From NCBI RefSeq assembly GCF_900114385.1, contig NZ_FOSW01000003.1, positions 62,001 to 126,000 on the forward strand: a DNA stretch of 64,000 nucleotides, written 5' to 3'. The DNA is from Geodermatophilus ruber. GTDB lineage: Bacteria; Actinomycetota; Actinomycetes; Mycobacteriales; Geodermatophilaceae. Under the pieces are notes generated by a model, which was not told the DNA's origin, did no database searches, and saw nothing but the letters and a program-made list of their open reading frames with translations. Positions 53,500-63,005 of the stretch are shown one piece after another (within the stretch, counting starts at the first letter, position 1; the number at the start of each line of letters is the position of its first letter). A program made the translations under genes and the position numbers.

Positions 53500-53962
53500 A
53501 GCCCGGGCGGCTCACCGCCGCGCGCGAACACGCGGCTGCCCCGGACGGCGGTACCGGTCCTCCGCGAAGGACACCGTCACCCTGAGCAAGGGTGGCGGTG
53601 GGCTGGAGCTCGGGATCCAGGGGGCGACCAGGCGCTGCTCGAACCCCTGCCCACTCGCACGGACGCGCCGCCTCGGACCGGTACCGGCGCGACACGACGC
53701 TGCCGCTGCCGGTCGGGCCGAAGACGCTGTGGTTCCTTCGTCGCAACACGGTCCGGCCCCCGGTCGACCGCTGAAGGGATGCCGCGCCGGGTGGGAGGGG
53801 GTCGGCTCGCCGGACGCCGGCCCTGCACCTCATCCGGGACGGACGATCCGGGTGGACCTGACCGGCGTGAGGATGGGCGCTGTCCTGCCCAGCGGGACGT
53901 GGACACCGCGACCGTCGCCCGGCGCCTGCGTGCCGTTTCGCCGCAGCCGAGGAGCAAACGCC
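53500..53962. other. Intergenic region with terminator
   Basis: 463 bp. Apart from the hairpin at 53572-53600 no feature is supported; short open frames here lack ribosome sites and familiar motifs. The stretch 53900-53962 should contain the promoter of the HdeD-like gene. Confidence 0.5.
53572..53600 (+). terminator. Strong hairpin after the hydrolase gene
   Basis: Arms caccgtcaccct (53572-53583) and agggtggcggtg (53589-53600) pair over 12 bp with one G-T wobble around a 5-nt loop. Confidence 0.8.
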
Positions 53963-54646
53963 ATGACCGACGACATCTCGCAGGTCCGCGGCACCGGACG
54001 CGCGCTGCTGGAGCGAGGGGCGGCCCGGTGGTGGTGGGCGCTGCTCGTGGCCGGGCTCGTCTGGTTCGTCATCGGCTGGCTGGTGCTGCGCGCCGACTAC
54101 ACCTCGCTGGCGACGGTCGGCGTGCTGGTCGGCATCGTCTTCCTGATCGCCGCGGTCAGCGAGGGCGCCCTGGCCGCGGTCGTGACGGGGGGCTGGAAGG
54201 TGTGGCACCTCGCGCTGGCGGCGCTGTTCGTGCTCGGTGCGATCTGGGCGTTCGTCCGTCCGGTCGACACCTTCTTCGCCCTCGCCTCGATGCTGGGCCT
54301 GCTGCTGTTCATCCAGGGCTTCTTCTACATCACCGAGGCGTTCGTGATGCGGGACGCCAGCCCGTACTGGTGGCTGGGGCTGACCAGCGGTGGCCTGCTC
54401 GTGCTGCTGGCCCTGTGGATCTCGACGTCCGACCGCGTCTGGACCCTGGCCACCCGCTCGGCGTTCATCCTGCTCTGGGTGGGGTTCATGGCCGTGTTCC
54501 GCGGGATCCGGGACATCGCGCTGGCCTTCGAGCTCCGCAGGGTGGGCCAGCAGGCGGAGGCCCGCCTGGAGGAGGCGGAGGCACCGTTCGTCCCGGCGCA
54601 GGAACGGCGGACGGCGGCGGAGGCACCCCACGCCCGGCAGCCGTAG
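53963..54646 (+). CDS. HdeD/DUF308-family membrane protein
   Basis: 227 residues, CGAGGAGC upstream. Six membrane helices in three hairpins (WWWALLVAGLVWFVIGWLVL; LALAALFVLGAIWAFV; LLLFIQGFFYITEAFVM) followed by a charged tail. This is the HdeD-like pattern; E. coli HdeD is linked to acid stress. No enzymatic residues. Confidence 0.85.
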   Translation: MTDDISQVRGTGRALLERGAARWWWALLVAGLVWFVIGWLVLRADYTSLATVGVLVGIVFLIAAVSEGALAAVVTGGWKVWHLALAALFVLGAIWAFVRPVDTFFALASMLGLLLFIQGFFYITEAFVMRDASPYWWLGLTSGGLLVLLALWISTSDRVWTLATRSAFILLWVGFMAVFRGIRDIALAFELRRVGQQAEARLEEAEAPFVPAQERRTAAEAPHARQP

Positions 54647-54662
54647 CGAGGGGCTGACGGCG

Positions 54663-54881
54663 ATGGGACAGGCGGCTCCCCGGCTGAACGCACCGCGGCA
54701 GCCGGAGCCTGCTGCCCAGCCCCCGGAGGAGGTGCCGCGCGGGTTCCAGGCGCACGTGCGGCCGGTGTTCCGCGGGCGGGACCGGCAGCCGATGCACGTC
54801 GCCTCGACCTGTGGTCGGCCGGCGACGTCCGCGCGCACGCCGCAGGGATCGGCGCGAGCGGAACGGCCGGCTCGGTGGTGA
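54663..54881 (+). CDS. Possible small protein, doubtful
   Basis: 72 residues, GAGGGG 8 bp upstream of ATG 54663. Pro/Arg-rich and without recognisable motif. Spacing after the HdeD-like gene is compatible with an operon, but codon pattern gives little support. Confidence 0.25.
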   Translation: MGQAAPRLNAPRQPEPAAQPPEEVPRGFQAHVRPVFRGRDRQPMHVASTCGRPATSARTPQGSARAERPARW

Positions 54882-54934
54882 GCGCTGCGGCCGACCGCCC
54901 CCGATGACCACCCGAGCACAGGAGGGATCTCGTC

Positions 54935-55813
54935 ATGGCGTCGATTTCCGAGCGGGAGATGCGAGAGATCGAGGCGGCCAACGCCTCTGACGCCACTCCG
55001 GTCGTCCTCATCCACGGCCTCTGGCTGCTGCCCAGCAGCTGGGCGAACTGGGCGGACTTCCTCGCGCAGGCCGGCTACGCGCCGTTGACGCCGGACTGGC
55101 CGGACGATCCGGAGACGGTCGAAGCAGCCCGGGCGAACCCGGAGGCCCTCGCCAAGAAGACCTTGAGTCAGGTCGCCGCGCACACCACCGAGATCATCCA
55201 GGCCCTCGACGAGAAGCCGGTCGTCATGGGGCACTCGACCGGGGGGCTGCTGGCGCAGATGCTCGCGGGCCGGGGCCTGGCGGCGGCCACGGTGGCGATC
55301 GACCCCGGGGTCTTCCGCGGCGTCCTCCCGCTGCCGGTCTCGGTGCTCAAGGGCGTGGGCCCGTTCCTGCTCGACCCGCGCACGCGCGGGCGCGCGATCA
55401 CCCTCACGTTCGACCAGTTCCGGTACGGCTGGGCGAACGCGCTGGACGAGCAGGAGGCGAGGGAGCTCTACGAGGAGTTCCACGTCGCCGCCCCGGGGAT
55501 CGCCCTGGTGCAGATGGGCAGCGCGAACCTCAACCCCTGGACCGAGGCGAAGGTGGACACGACCAACCCCGACCGCGGGCCGCTGCTGATCATCGACGGC
55601 GAGCAGGACCACACGGTCCCCTGGGCGATCGCGCACGCCGCCTACAACCGGCAGCGGCGCAACCCCGGCGTGACCGAGATCGTGAAGATGTCGAACCGGG
55701 GCCACTCCCTGACCATCGACCACGGCTGGCGCCAGGTCGCCCAGACGGCGCTCGACTTCGTCAACCGGTACGTGCCGACCCGGGACCGCGCCGGCGACAA
55801 GGAGATGTCGTGA
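54935..55813 (+). CDS. Alpha/beta hydrolase
   Basis: 292 residues, GGAGGG upstream. VVLIHGLWLLPSSWANWADF (oxyanion region), nucleophile GHSTGGLLAQMLAG near 98, Asp in IIDGEQDHTVP and His in NRGHSLTIDHGW complete the triad. Related to uncharacterised actinobacterial lipase-like hydrolases. Its stop overlaps the NmrA-like gene (GTGA), a pair often acquired together. Confidence 0.9.
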   Translation: MASISEREMREIEAANASDATPVVLIHGLWLLPSSWANWADFLAQAGYAPLTPDWPDDPETVEAARANPEALAKKTLSQVAAHTTEIIQALDEKPVVMGHSTGGLLAQMLAGRGLAAATVAIDPGVFRGVLPLPVSVLKGVGPFLLDPRTRGRAITLTFDQFRYGWANALDEQEARELYEEFHVAAPGIALVQMGSANLNPWTEAKVDTTNPDRGPLLIIDGEQDHTVPWAIAHAAYNRQRRNPGVTEIVKMSNRGHSLTIDHGWRQVAQTALDFVNRYVPTRDRAGDKEMS

Positions 55814-56565
55814 AGATCGTCGTCATCGGCGGAACCGGCCTCATCGGTTCGAAGCTCGTCGCGCAGCTGCGCGAGGACGGCCACGAGCCGCTCGCGGCCT
55901 CGCCCGGCACCGGCGTCAACACGCTGACCGGCGAGGGGTTGGCGGCCGCGCTCGCGGGCGCCCACCTCGTCGTCGACGTCGCCAACGCGCCCGCCTGGGA
56001 CGACGTGGCGGTCATGGACTTCTTCCGGACCTCGGCGCGGAACGTCCTGGCGGCGGAAACGGGCGCCGGCGTGCGGCACCACCTCGTGTTGTCCGTCGTC
56101 GGCGCCGACCGGCTCCCCGACAGCGGCTACCTTCGTGCGAAGGTCGCCCAGGAGGAGATCGTGCGGGCCGGATCCGTGCCGTTCACGATCCTCCGCGCGA
56201 CGCAGTTCTTCGAGTTCGTCGGCCGCATCGTCGATTCCAGCACCGTGGACGGCACGGTCCGCCTGGCGCCCGTGCTCGTCCAGCCCGAGGCGGCCGACGA
56301 CGTGGCAGCCACGCTGTGCGACGTGGCCGTGGACGAACCGCGCAACGGCCTCCTCGAACTGGCCGGGCCCGAGCAATTCCGGTTCGACGAGCTCGCCCGG
56401 CGGTTCCTCGACGCCAACCACGACTCGCGCCCCGTGACGGTCGACGTGCACGCGCGCTACTTCGGCACGGAGCTCGCCGAGCAGTCCCTGGTTCCCACCG
56501 GTGGCCACGCCCGCATCGCCCCGACCCGGTTCGAGGACTGGCTCAGCCGGTCGGTCGCAGTGTGA
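55810..56565 (+). CDS. NmrA-like NAD(P)-binding SDR (atypical)
   Basis: 251 residues. GGTGLIGSKLV at 7-17 is the dinucleotide-binding motif; HLVLSVVGADRLPDSGYLRA, then K-x3-E and PFTILRATQFFEF match the NmrA/atypical-SDR family, which lacks the Tyr-x3-Lys catalytic pair. Either a quinone/carbonyl reductase or a redox sensor. Confidence 0.88.
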   Translation: MKIVVIGGTGLIGSKLVAQLREDGHEPLAASPGTGVNTLTGEGLAAALAGAHLVVDVANAPAWDDVAVMDFFRTSARNVLAAETGAGVRHHLVLSVVGADRLPDSGYLRAKVAQEEIVRAGSVPFTILRATQFFEFVGRIVDSSTVDGTVRLAPVLVQPEAADDVAATLCDVAVDEPRNGLLELAGPEQFRFDELARRFLDANHDSRPVTVDVHARYFGTELAEQSLVPTGGHARIAPTRFEDWLSRSVAV

Positions 56566-56627
56566 GCGCCCCAGGGCGACGGCAGCTCCCGCAGGGGCCG
56601 CAGATCGTCCCGGATCGTTCCGGTCAT
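56457..56627 (-). CDS. Small antisense-overlapping ORF after the reductase operon (doubtful)
   Basis: 56 residues; ATG 56627 overlaps the stop of the 27-codon ORF and has AAGGGAG 6 bp upstream. Begins MTGTIRDDLRPLRELPSP. Its last two thirds run antisense to the 3' end of the NmrA-like gene, so only the first part may be functional. Confidence 0.3.
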   Translation of the reverse strand: MTGTIRDDLRPLRELPSPWGAHTATDRLSQSSNRVGAMRAWPPVGTRDCSASSVPK

Positions 56628-56707
56628 GACGATCTCCCTTGCAGGCGGATCAGGAGGTAGCCGCCTCGCGCAGCTGCCCGGCCGACCTCGTTGTCGAGGA
56701 TCGTCAT
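56624..56707 (-). CDS. 27-residue micro-ORF coupled to ferredoxin reductase gene
   Basis: ATG 56707 overlaps the reductase stop by 4 bp (ATGA). Product MTILDNEVGRAAARGGYLLI then RLQGRSS. Amphipathic. Real only if conserved in relatives; included because both ends show perfect coupling. Confidence 0.3.
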   Translation of the reverse strand: MTILDNEVGRAAARGGYLLIRLQGRSS

Positions 56708-57933
56708 CGCGCTGCTCCCACGGCCCCGGCGCCGGCCAGCGCCAGGGCGTCGTCCCAGCTCGCACCCGCGACGAGCAGCTTCCGATAGGGCATCAGCGGG
56801 CGCATCGCACCGAGACCGACGACCCCCTGCAACGCGCCGTCTCCGCCGGAGACGGCGACGAAGGACCCGTCGAGGGCGCCGTGGACGATCCGCAGGTCGT
56901 CCTGGGGTCGGAGCCGGCCGAACACCTGCAGTCGCGAGTCCAGCTGGTCGCTCCACACGTAGGGCACCGGGTCGTGCACCTGGTTCCCGCCGGTGAGGTT
57001 GGCGGCCACCACCCCGGCGCTCTCGACCGCGTTGGTCCAGTGCTCCACCCGCGTGTCCTGCCCGTAGCGCGGGTGCCGCCATCGGACGACGTCTCCGACT
57101 GCGAACACGTCGTCGACCCCGCGCGCGGCCAGCCGCTCGTCGCAGACCACGCCGTCGCGCAGGTCCAGACCGGAGTCCTCCAGCCACGAGGTCTCCGGGC
57201 GGGTGCCCAACCCGAGGACGACGAGGTCCGCCGGGAGGCGCGACCCGTCGGTCAACCGGACCTCTTCGACCCGCCGGTCGCCCCCGATGTCCACGACGCC
57301 GACGCCCATCCGCAGGTCGATGCCCGCGGCGGCGTAGCGGCGGGTGAGCGCGGCGCCCACCACCGGACCCAGGCCGCGCACCATCATCTGCGGCAGCAGC
57401 TCCACGACGGTGACCGTGCAGCCCAGCGCGCGGGCGGTCCATGCGACCTCCGCCCCGATGAACCCGCCGCCGACCACTACCAACCGAGTGGCCGCTGCGC
57501 ACCCGGCCCGGATGGCCGTGGCGTCAGCGAGCGTGCGCAGCTGGTGCACACCCGGCCGCGGTTCGACCCCGGGCAGCGGCCGGGGCGTGGACCCGGTGGC
57601 AACGACGACCTGCGAGAAGTCGAGGCGCTGCCCGTCGGCCAGCAGGACCTGGTGGCCTGGGACGTCGAGGTGCACGGCGGGCCCGCGAACGAGCCGGACG
57701 TCGAGCTCGGCCAGGTCGTCGGGCGACAGCAGCGGCATGGGCGCAGCGGCCGGATCGGTGAGGAAGTCCTTGGACAGTGCCGGGCGGTCGACGGCTACGA
57801 CGTCGTCCCCGCCCGGCTCGGCCCCGATCAGGACGATCTCGCCGGCGTACTGCCGTGCGCGCAGCGCTCGGACCGTGTGTACACCGGCCAGCGAGGCGCC
57901 GGCCACCACGATCCGCGCGGGGGCCAGCGGCAT
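56704..57933 (-). CDS. Ferredoxin reductase of ring-hydroxylating dioxygenase
   Basis: 409 residues. FAD motif VVAGASLAGVHTVRALR at the N-terminus, PALSKDFL, the NAD-binding VVVGGGFIGAEVAW near 150 and DVFAVGDVVRW near 275 define the BphA4/BenC-like reductase family. It passes electrons from NADH to the Rieske ferredoxin encoded upstream in the same operon. Four bases separate it from the hydrolase gene. Confidence 0.92.
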   Translation of the reverse strand: MPLAPARIVVAGASLAGVHTVRALRARQYAGEIVLIGAEPGGDDVVAVDRPALSKDFLTDPAAAPMPLLSPDDLAELDVRLVRGPAVHLDVPGHQVLLADGQRLDFSQVVVATGSTPRPLPGVEPRPGVHQLRTLADATAIRAGCAAATRLVVVGGGFIGAEVAWTARALGCTVTVVELLPQMMVRGLGPVVGAALTRRYAAAGIDLRMGVGVVDIGGDRRVEEVRLTDGSRLPADLVVLGLGTRPETSWLEDSGLDLRDGVVCDERLAARGVDDVFAVGDVVRWRHPRYGQDTRVEHWTNAVESAGVVAANLTGGNQVHDPVPYVWSDQLDSRLQVFGRLRPQDDLRIVHGALDGSFVAVSGGDGALQGVVGLGAMRPLMPYRKLLVAGASWDDALALAGAGAVGAAR

Positions 57934-57937
57934 CCGC

Positions 57938-58789
57938 CTACCGCCCGTGGGTGACGGAATCCGCGGTCTGCCTGCGGTAGCCGTCGAGGAAGTCCAGCGT
58001 GACGGCGGAGAAGATCTCCGGGTATTCGATCATCGCCCAGTGGCGGCAGTTCGGGATCAGGTACCCGGAGGAGTTCTCCAGCAGCTCCAGGAATCGGTAC
58101 GCCTGTGCCACGGGGACGACCAGGTCGTCCTTTCCGTGCACGACCAGCGTCCGGGTCTTGATCTTCGCGATCTCCTCGGGCGGATACGCGAGCTCGTGCT
58201 CGCGCACCCACTTCATGGTCGCCGCATAGGCCGCCCGGGTAGCCGGTTGGGTGGACAGCTCGTAGCGGTACTGCACCTGTTCCTCGGTGGCGGTGAAGTG
58301 GGGGTTGGCCAGCGCGGCGATGATCCGGCGCATCCCCTCGACCGTGAAGTCGTAGCCGAGGATCGCGCCCAGCGCCGGGTTCGGCTCGCCGGACAAGCCG
58401 GCACTGCCCATCAGGACCAGGTTCTCGACCAGGTCGGGCCGCTGCATGGCCACGCCCAGGGAGGTGGCCCCGCCCATGGAGTTGCCCACCAGGCTGACCT
58501 TCTCGAGCCCGAGGGCTTCGATGAAGGCGATGAGCTGGGCGTTGCGGGCGTCCTGGCTGTAGGTGAACCCCGCCGGGTCCGGCTTGTCCGAGTGCCCGAA
58601 GCCGACCAGGTCGACGGCGATCGCGCGCTTGCGCGCGGCGAAGAAGGGGAGGCAGGTGGTCCAGTTGGACACCCCGTCGGCCCCGGCACCGCCGCCGTGG
58701 ATCAGGATGACCGGATCGCCGGAACCTTCCTCGATGTAGTGGGTCCGGAAATCACCCGTCTGGATCATCTTGCCGGTGGGGGAGACCAT
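57938..58789 (-). CDS. Meta-cleavage product hydrolase (BphD-like)
   Basis: 283 residues. LIHGGGAGADGVSNWT (oxyanion hole of C-C hydrolases), nucleophile GNSMGGATSLG near 103, Asp in VHGKDDLVVP and His in NCRHWAMIEYP. The family cleaves 2-hydroxy-6-oxo-dienoates from extradiol ring cleavage to a dienoate and an acid. Directly downstream of the extradiol dioxygenase gene. Confidence 0.92.
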   Translation of the reverse strand: MVSPTGKMIQTGDFRTHYIEEGSGDPVILIHGGGAGADGVSNWTTCLPFFAARKRAIAVDLVGFGHSDKPDPAGFTYSQDARNAQLIAFIEALGLEKVSLVGNSMGGATSLGVAMQRPDLVENLVLMGSAGLSGEPNPALGAILGYDFTVEGMRRIIAALANPHFTATEEQVQYRYELSTQPATRAAYAATMKWVREHELAYPPEEIAKIKTRTLVVHGKDDLVVPVAQAYRFLELLENSSGYLIPNCRHWAMIEYPEIFSAVTLDFLDGYRRQTADSVTHGR

Positions 58790-58849
58790 GGTTCTCGTTC
58801 TTCTTTCCTGAGCTGAAGGGGTTCGGTCGAGCGGGCAGTGAGGCTGGGG

Positions 58850-59764
58850 CTACGAGGCGGGCGGCGACACCGGCTCCAGGCAGGCCGGCGGCGGAGCGTC
58901 GCCGGGGCGGTGCCCCCAGATGCTGGTGCTCTTCATGTGGGTCACCACCCACTGGTCCGGGACGTCGACGGTCGAGGCGCCCCAGCCGTACTCGATCTCG
59001 AAGCCGCTGGGGGACCGGACGTAGAAGCTCAGCATCCGGTCGTTGGCGTGCCGGCCGAGCGTCATGGCCAGAGGGATCTGCCGGTCCAGGACGAGCTGGT
59101 GGGCGATGCCGACGTCGTCGAGGTCCTCCACCTGCAGCATCAGGTGATGCAGGCCCCGCATGCCCGGGATCCCCATGATCGCCAGGCTGTGGTGCCGCGG
59201 GTTGACGTGCAGGAAGACAAGCGTGTTGCCGTCGAAGTCGATCTCGTCGCTGACCCGGAACCCGAGCACCGTGCAGAAGAAGTCGAGCGACTCCGTCAGG
59301 TCGGGAACCACGAGCACCACGTGGCCCAGGCCTTGACCGCGGGTGACGAAGCCGGCCGTGCCCCGGCCGGGCCGGAAGGAGCCCGGAACGACCAGCTGGC
59401 CGTAGAACAACTCGTGGGTGAAGCCCGCCGGGTCGGTGAAGCGGACCAGCTGGCGGACCTTCGCTGCCCGGCACTCCTCTGCGGTGCCTCGCTCCACGGT
59501 CACCCCGGCCTGCTCCAGCGTGGCCACCGCGTCGGCCAGATCCCCGGCGCCGGGCAGCTCCCAGCCGATGCACTGCACCCGGTTGTGCGGCCCTTCGCTG
59601 ATCTGGAGCCGGCCCGGCCGGTCGTCGTTGGTGAGGGAGACCGTGTCCGGTCCTCCGGCCAGGTCCTCGGAGACCGCGAGGCCGAGCACCTCCGGGCCGA
59701 ACGTGGCCCACTCCTTCGCGTTGGGTGATTCCACCCGCAGGTACCCGAGCGATGTGATCTTCAT
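58850..59764 (-). CDS. Extradiol dioxygenase, type I two-domain VOC (BphC-like)
   Basis: 304 residues with two VOC modules. Iron ligands: His in GLGHVVLVV near 146, His in GLHHLMLQV near 205 and Glu in GFEIEYGW near 257. Cleaves a catechol next to the hydroxyls. Size and domain pattern match 2,3-dihydroxybiphenyl 1,2-dioxygenases and relatives. Confidence 0.93.
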   Translation of the reverse strand: MKITSLGYLRVESPNAKEWATFGPEVLGLAVSEDLAGGPDTVSLTNDDRPGRLQISEGPHNRVQCIGWELPGAGDLADAVATLEQAGVTVERGTAEECRAAKVRQLVRFTDPAGFTHELFYGQLVVPGSFRPGRGTAGFVTRGQGLGHVVLVVPDLTESLDFFCTVLGFRVSDEIDFDGNTLVFLHVNPRHHSLAIMGIPGMRGLHHLMLQVEDLDDVGIAHQLVLDRQIPLAMTLGRHANDRMLSFYVRSPSGFEIEYGWGASTVDVPDQWVVTHMKSTSIWGHRPGDAPPPACLEPVSPPAS

Positions 59765-59803
59765 GGTCCTACCTTTCTCGACGCCCGCGTGGCGTCTGTC
59801 GTG

Positions 59804-60127
59804 TCAGAGGTCGTCGGGTCGCTCAGGTACATCGACGAACAGGTCATCGCCGTCGCGGCGTACCGGGTAGGTCTCCAGCGGGATGAAGGCGGGCGGCGCG
59901 AGCACCTTCCCGGTGCGCAGGCAGAACTTCGCCATGTGCAGCGGGCACTCGACCACGTCGCCGTCGAGGTATCCCTGCGCCAAGGAGAACTCGTCGTGCG
60001 TGCAGCTGTCGCCGGTGGCGAAGAACTCGTCCACCACCCTGAAGACGGCGATCGGCGGTTCCGTGGGCAGCCGGAGGCCCTCGTCCTCGGGCACCTGCTG
60101 CACGGTGCAGGCCCGGATCCACGTCAT
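59804..60127 (-). CDS. Rieske ferredoxin of aromatic-ring dioxygenase
   Basis: 107 residues. Rieske ligands Cys42-x-His44 and Cys61-x2-His64 (SCTHDE; ECPLHM). BphA3-type electron carrier between reductase and terminal oxygenase. Confidence 0.93.
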   Translation of the reverse strand: MTWIRACTVQQVPEDEGLRLPTEPPIAVFRVVDEFFATGDSCTHDEFSLAQGYLDGDVVECPLHMAKFCLRTGKVLAPPAFIPLETYPVRRDGDDLFVDVPERPDDL

Positions 60128-60195
60128 GTGGCCTCCTCATCGGTCCGGGGTGCGTGGTGGGGCGGCGGACGCCTGCGTGCGCCGCCCCACCACGG

Positions 60196-60741
60196 TCAGA
60201 GGAAGATGCTGATGTTCTTGGACAGGACGGTGGCCTGGTCGAGCAGGATCGTCCGCCGGGCGATCTGCCACCCGAGGTCGGTGTTCGAGCGCCGGAGCAG
60301 ATCGGTGCGCTGCCCCACGAACATGTCCTGCTCGCGCTCCAGCCGGGTGCGGTACGCGAGGAAGTTGGACTCGACGGTGTACTCGTTCTCATCCTCGGTC
60401 GGAGCCACCCGGACGTTGGTGATCAGGCGACGGGTCCGGCTCGGCGGGTCCTCGGCCCAGGCCGTGCCGAGCCGGAAACGCCGGACACGTTGGTAGAGCA
60501 GCGCGTGGGTCTCGTCGAAGTGGGCGATGTCGCCCACGCCGGACACCTCCTGGTCGAGCTCGCGCTGCAGCCGGTTGCTCCGGACGGGCATGAAGTAGTG
60601 CACGTCCGGAGCCATCAGCTCGAACCAGTCGTCGAGCTTGCGCCTGTCCAGGAGCGCTGCCTCCGCGTAGAGGAACTGCTCGATCTCGTGCTGGAGCTCC
60701 GTGCTGCTCGTGGTCGTCGTGGCCCGCAGGATCCCGGTCAT
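60196..60741 (-). CDS. Ring-hydroxylating dioxygenase beta subunit
   Basis: 181 residues, ATG 60741 overlapping the alpha stop by 1 bp. EIEQFLYAEAALLDRRKLDD, then WFELMAPDVHYFMPVRSNR and TRRLITNVRVAPTED are typical of small subunits (NTF2-like fold) that hold the alpha3beta3 hexamer together. Confidence 0.93.
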   Translation of the reverse strand: MTGILRATTTTSSTELQHEIEQFLYAEAALLDRRKLDDWFELMAPDVHYFMPVRSNRLQRELDQEVSGVGDIAHFDETHALLYQRVRRFRLGTAWAEDPPSRTRRLITNVRVAPTEDENEYTVESNFLAYRTRLEREQDMFVGQRTDLLRRSNTDLGWQIARRTILLDQATVLSKNISIFL

Positions 60742-62063
60742 CAGCGGGCTCCCGCCGGGACGGAGGTGCGCACCCGGGTCAGCTCGTCGAGGTCCTCCCA
60801 GGTGGCCGCCGTGAGCATGTCGGCCCACCGCTGGTAGAAGCCGCGCGCAGCCTCCTCGCCGTAGGCGTCCCCGGTCCTCCCGGGCATCCCGTTGGCGTCC
60901 TGCTCGGTGTGTCCCAGGCCCATCTGCACGTTGAACTTCGTGCGCCGGGCCATGTGGCCGCGAAGCACGCGCTGAACCTCCACCCAGTTCTCGCCGTCGT
61001 CCTGCTCGAAGTTGCCGGCCGGGCTGAAGGCCCGGGACGTCGTGATCTGCAGCGCCCGCTTGACCTCCGGGGGTGCGGCTGCGGGCACCAGCGCCCAGGC
61101 CCACACCTCGATCTCGTTGGGGCCGCGGGGGTGCCAGACGCGCATCGTGTTGTAGGGCGTCAGGAAGGAGAAGGTCGGGAAGAGCGTGTTGTGGCCCTGG
61201 AACGCGTAGCGGGTCTCGCCGATCCGGGCGATGATGCTGTCCTTCTGGGTGGCCAACCAGGCGTCCACCCCCGGCCCGCCGAAGTCCGGCGTCTCCGGCG
61301 TCGTCCAGAAGCCGGTGCCGTGGCCCAGCGGCGAGCTGAACTGACGTCCCGGACCACCGGTCGCCATCTCGAGCATCTCGGCCTCGGCGCCCTCGGGAGC
61401 GAGGATGGAGATGCCCGACGCGTGCGAGATCGCGATGTGGTACATGTCGCTGGCGAACTGCTCGGCCGCGAACTTCCAGTTGCACGGGATGACCCAGCGG
61501 TGCATTCCGCCGACGACTTCCAGGCCGCCCTCGTACTTGTCGACGTAGGCGTCGAAGTACCAGGCGTAATCGCCCAGGTACTCCTCGAAGCTCGGCGCAG
61601 TTGCGTCCCAGGTGCCGAAGATGAAGCCCTTGTAGTTGGTCAGCTGGGCGAGCTGGGTGGGCCCCCAGGCCGACGTGTCGAGTTCGTTCTTGTATCCCCG
61701 CTCGAGCCGCGGAACGCTCACCAGGTTGCCGGCGAGGTCGTAGCTCCACCCGTGATAGCTGCAGGTGAAGGCCTTGGCCGTGCCGCTGTCGGCGCGGCAG
61801 ATGCGCATGCCGCGGTGCCGGCACTGGTTGAGGAAGGCGCGGATCGAGCCGTCCCGTTGCCGGACCACCAGGACCGGGTCCTCACCCATGTAGGTCTGCA
61901 CGAACGAGCCCGGCTTGGCCAGCTGGGACTCGTGGGCGAGGAAGAGCCAGCTGCGGGAGAAGATCCGTTCCAGCTCCAGTTGGTACAGGTGCTCGTCGGT
62001 GTAGATCGTCGGGTCGATCTCCCCCCGCGCCGAGTCGATGAGCTGTGCCAGATCGGCAGCCAT
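60741..62063 (-). CDS. Ring-hydroxylating dioxygenase alpha subunit
   Basis: 440 residues from ATG 62063 (AAAGGA upstream). Rieske centre CRHRGMRIC ... CSYHGWSY near 80-102, mononuclear iron ligands in [11 protein letters not shown] near 203-213 and a distal Asp. Biphenyl/toluene/benzoate-type terminal oxygenase inserting O2 into an aromatic ring to give a cis-dihydrodiol. Exact substrate cannot be read from sequence alone. First gene of the operon alpha-beta-ferredoxin-extradiol-hydrolase-reductase. Confidence 0.94.
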   Translation of the reverse strand: MAADLAQLIDSARGEIDPTIYTDEHLYQLELERIFSRSWLFLAHESQLAKPGSFVQTYMGEDPVLVVRQRDGSIRAFLNQCRHRGMRICRADSGTAKAFTCSYHGWSYDLAGNLVSVPRLERGYKNELDTSAWGPTQLAQLTNYKGFIFGTWDATAPSFEEYLGDYAWYFDAYVDKYEGGLEVVGGMHRWVIPCNWKFAAEQFASDMYHIAISHASGISILAPEGAEAEMLEMATGGPGRQFSSPLGHGTGFWTTPETPDFGGPGVDAWLATQKDSIIARIGETRYAFQGHNTLFPTFSFLTPYNTMRVWHPRGPNEIEVWAWALVPAAAPPEVKRALQITTSRAFSPAGNFEQDDGENWVEVQRVLRGHMARRTKFNVQMGLGHTEQDANGMPGRTGDAYGEEAARGFYQRWADMLTAATWEDLDELTRVRTSVPAGAR

Positions 62064-62180
62064 GGCAGTCCTTTTCCAGCGGATGTCGTGTCGGATGCGC
62101 AGCGTGGAGGGCCCGGAGTGGCGTTCCTGGTGCTGCGGCGCTCGAATGCTGCGGTGGGGCCGGAAGCTGTTCCAGCGTTC

Positions 62181-62197
62181 GTTCCGGTCCTTGGAAC
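62181..62197. promoter_or_regulatory. Inverted repeat GTTCC-N7-GGAAC in divergent promoter
   Basis: Perfect 5-bp arms in the 251-bp region between the dioxygenase operon and the TetR gene; candidate TetR operator. A GTTCCAGCGTTC string just upstream resembles a half site. Confidence 0.35.
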
Positions 62198-62314
62198 TCG
62201 GCGCCTGCGGGCAGTCGCGACGGCTCCGCATCACCGGCTGCGTCGATCGACGGGCCCGGCATCGCGTGTGGGCGGTCAACCGGTTCACGGGCACCGCTGG
62301 GCTACCGTCAGGGA

Positions 62315-62956
62315 GTGTCGGGCAAGGACGGCCGGGATCCAGCGAACTCCAGAGAGACGATCCTGGACGCCGCGGAATCGCTGCTGGCTGAACGTGGATA
62401 TTCGGGTACCTCGATCGCCGCCGTGTGTGCCGCCTCGGGAATGCCGACAGGCTCGATCTACTGGCATTTCGGCAACAAGGCCGGGGTGGCGTCGGCGGTC
62501 ATGCAGCGTGGCGCCCGTGCCTTCTTCGCCCGCCTGCCCCGGGCGTCGGAACTCGACGGCAACCCGGCTGAGCGGCTCCGCTCGTTCTTCGAGGCGGCGG
62601 CCGAGGCGATCGCCGCACATCCGGCCTTCTTCCGGCTCGAGGTCGTGCTGAACATGGAGAGCCACGACGACGAGATGCGCGGGATCCTCCGCCAGGTCAC
62701 CGACTACACCATGCAGGAGATCGTGAGCGTGGTGGAGCCGGCTGCCCGGGACTCCGGTGTGGCTGAGCCGACGGCGCTGGCTGCCGAACTGGCGGAGCTC
62801 ACGATCGCTCTGACGCGGGGCAGCCTGCTGTCCTTCGGAGGGGACAGGGACAAGGTGACGCTGACGATGCGCCGCCTGCACCACCTCATCGTGCTGTCGA
62901 TCGCCGATGCCGCCGCTCGGGCACCGCTGAGCGGTCAAGGCGGCTCGCAGCCGTGA
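62315..62956 (+). CDS. TetR-family regulator
   Basis: 213 residues, GTG 62315 with AGGGA immediately upstream. HTH at about 10-55 ([38 protein letters not shown]) and a helical ligand domain. Divergent from the dioxygenase operon, so it most likely represses that operon and its own gene and responds to the aromatic substrate. Confidence 0.93.
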   Translation: MSGKDGRDPANSRETILDAAESLLAERGYSGTSIAAVCAASGMPTGSIYWHFGNKAGVASAVMQRGARAFFARLPRASELDGNPAERLRSFFEAAAEAIAAHPAFFRLEVVLNMESHDDEMRGILRQVTDYTMQEIVSVVEPAARDSGVAEPTALAAELAELTIALTRGSLLSFGGDRDKVTLTMRRLHHLIVLSIADAAARAPLSGQGGSQP

Positions 62957-62961
62957 CCGCG

Positions 62962-62996
62962 GAGGGCCGGGGCATCCGGCGGATGCCCTGGCCCTC
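62962..62996. terminator. Bidirectional terminator between TetR and dihydrodiol dehydrogenase genes
   Basis: Arms gagggccggggcatcc and ggatgccctggccctc pair at 15 of 16 positions around GGC. Ideally placed between two convergent genes. Confidence 0.9.
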
Positions 62997-63005
62997 GCGA
63001 TCCGC

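Noticed and set aside
53592-53774. 60-codon plus-strand frame between the hydrolase and HdeD-like genes
   Set aside because: Begins inside the terminator hairpin and lacks a ribosome site.
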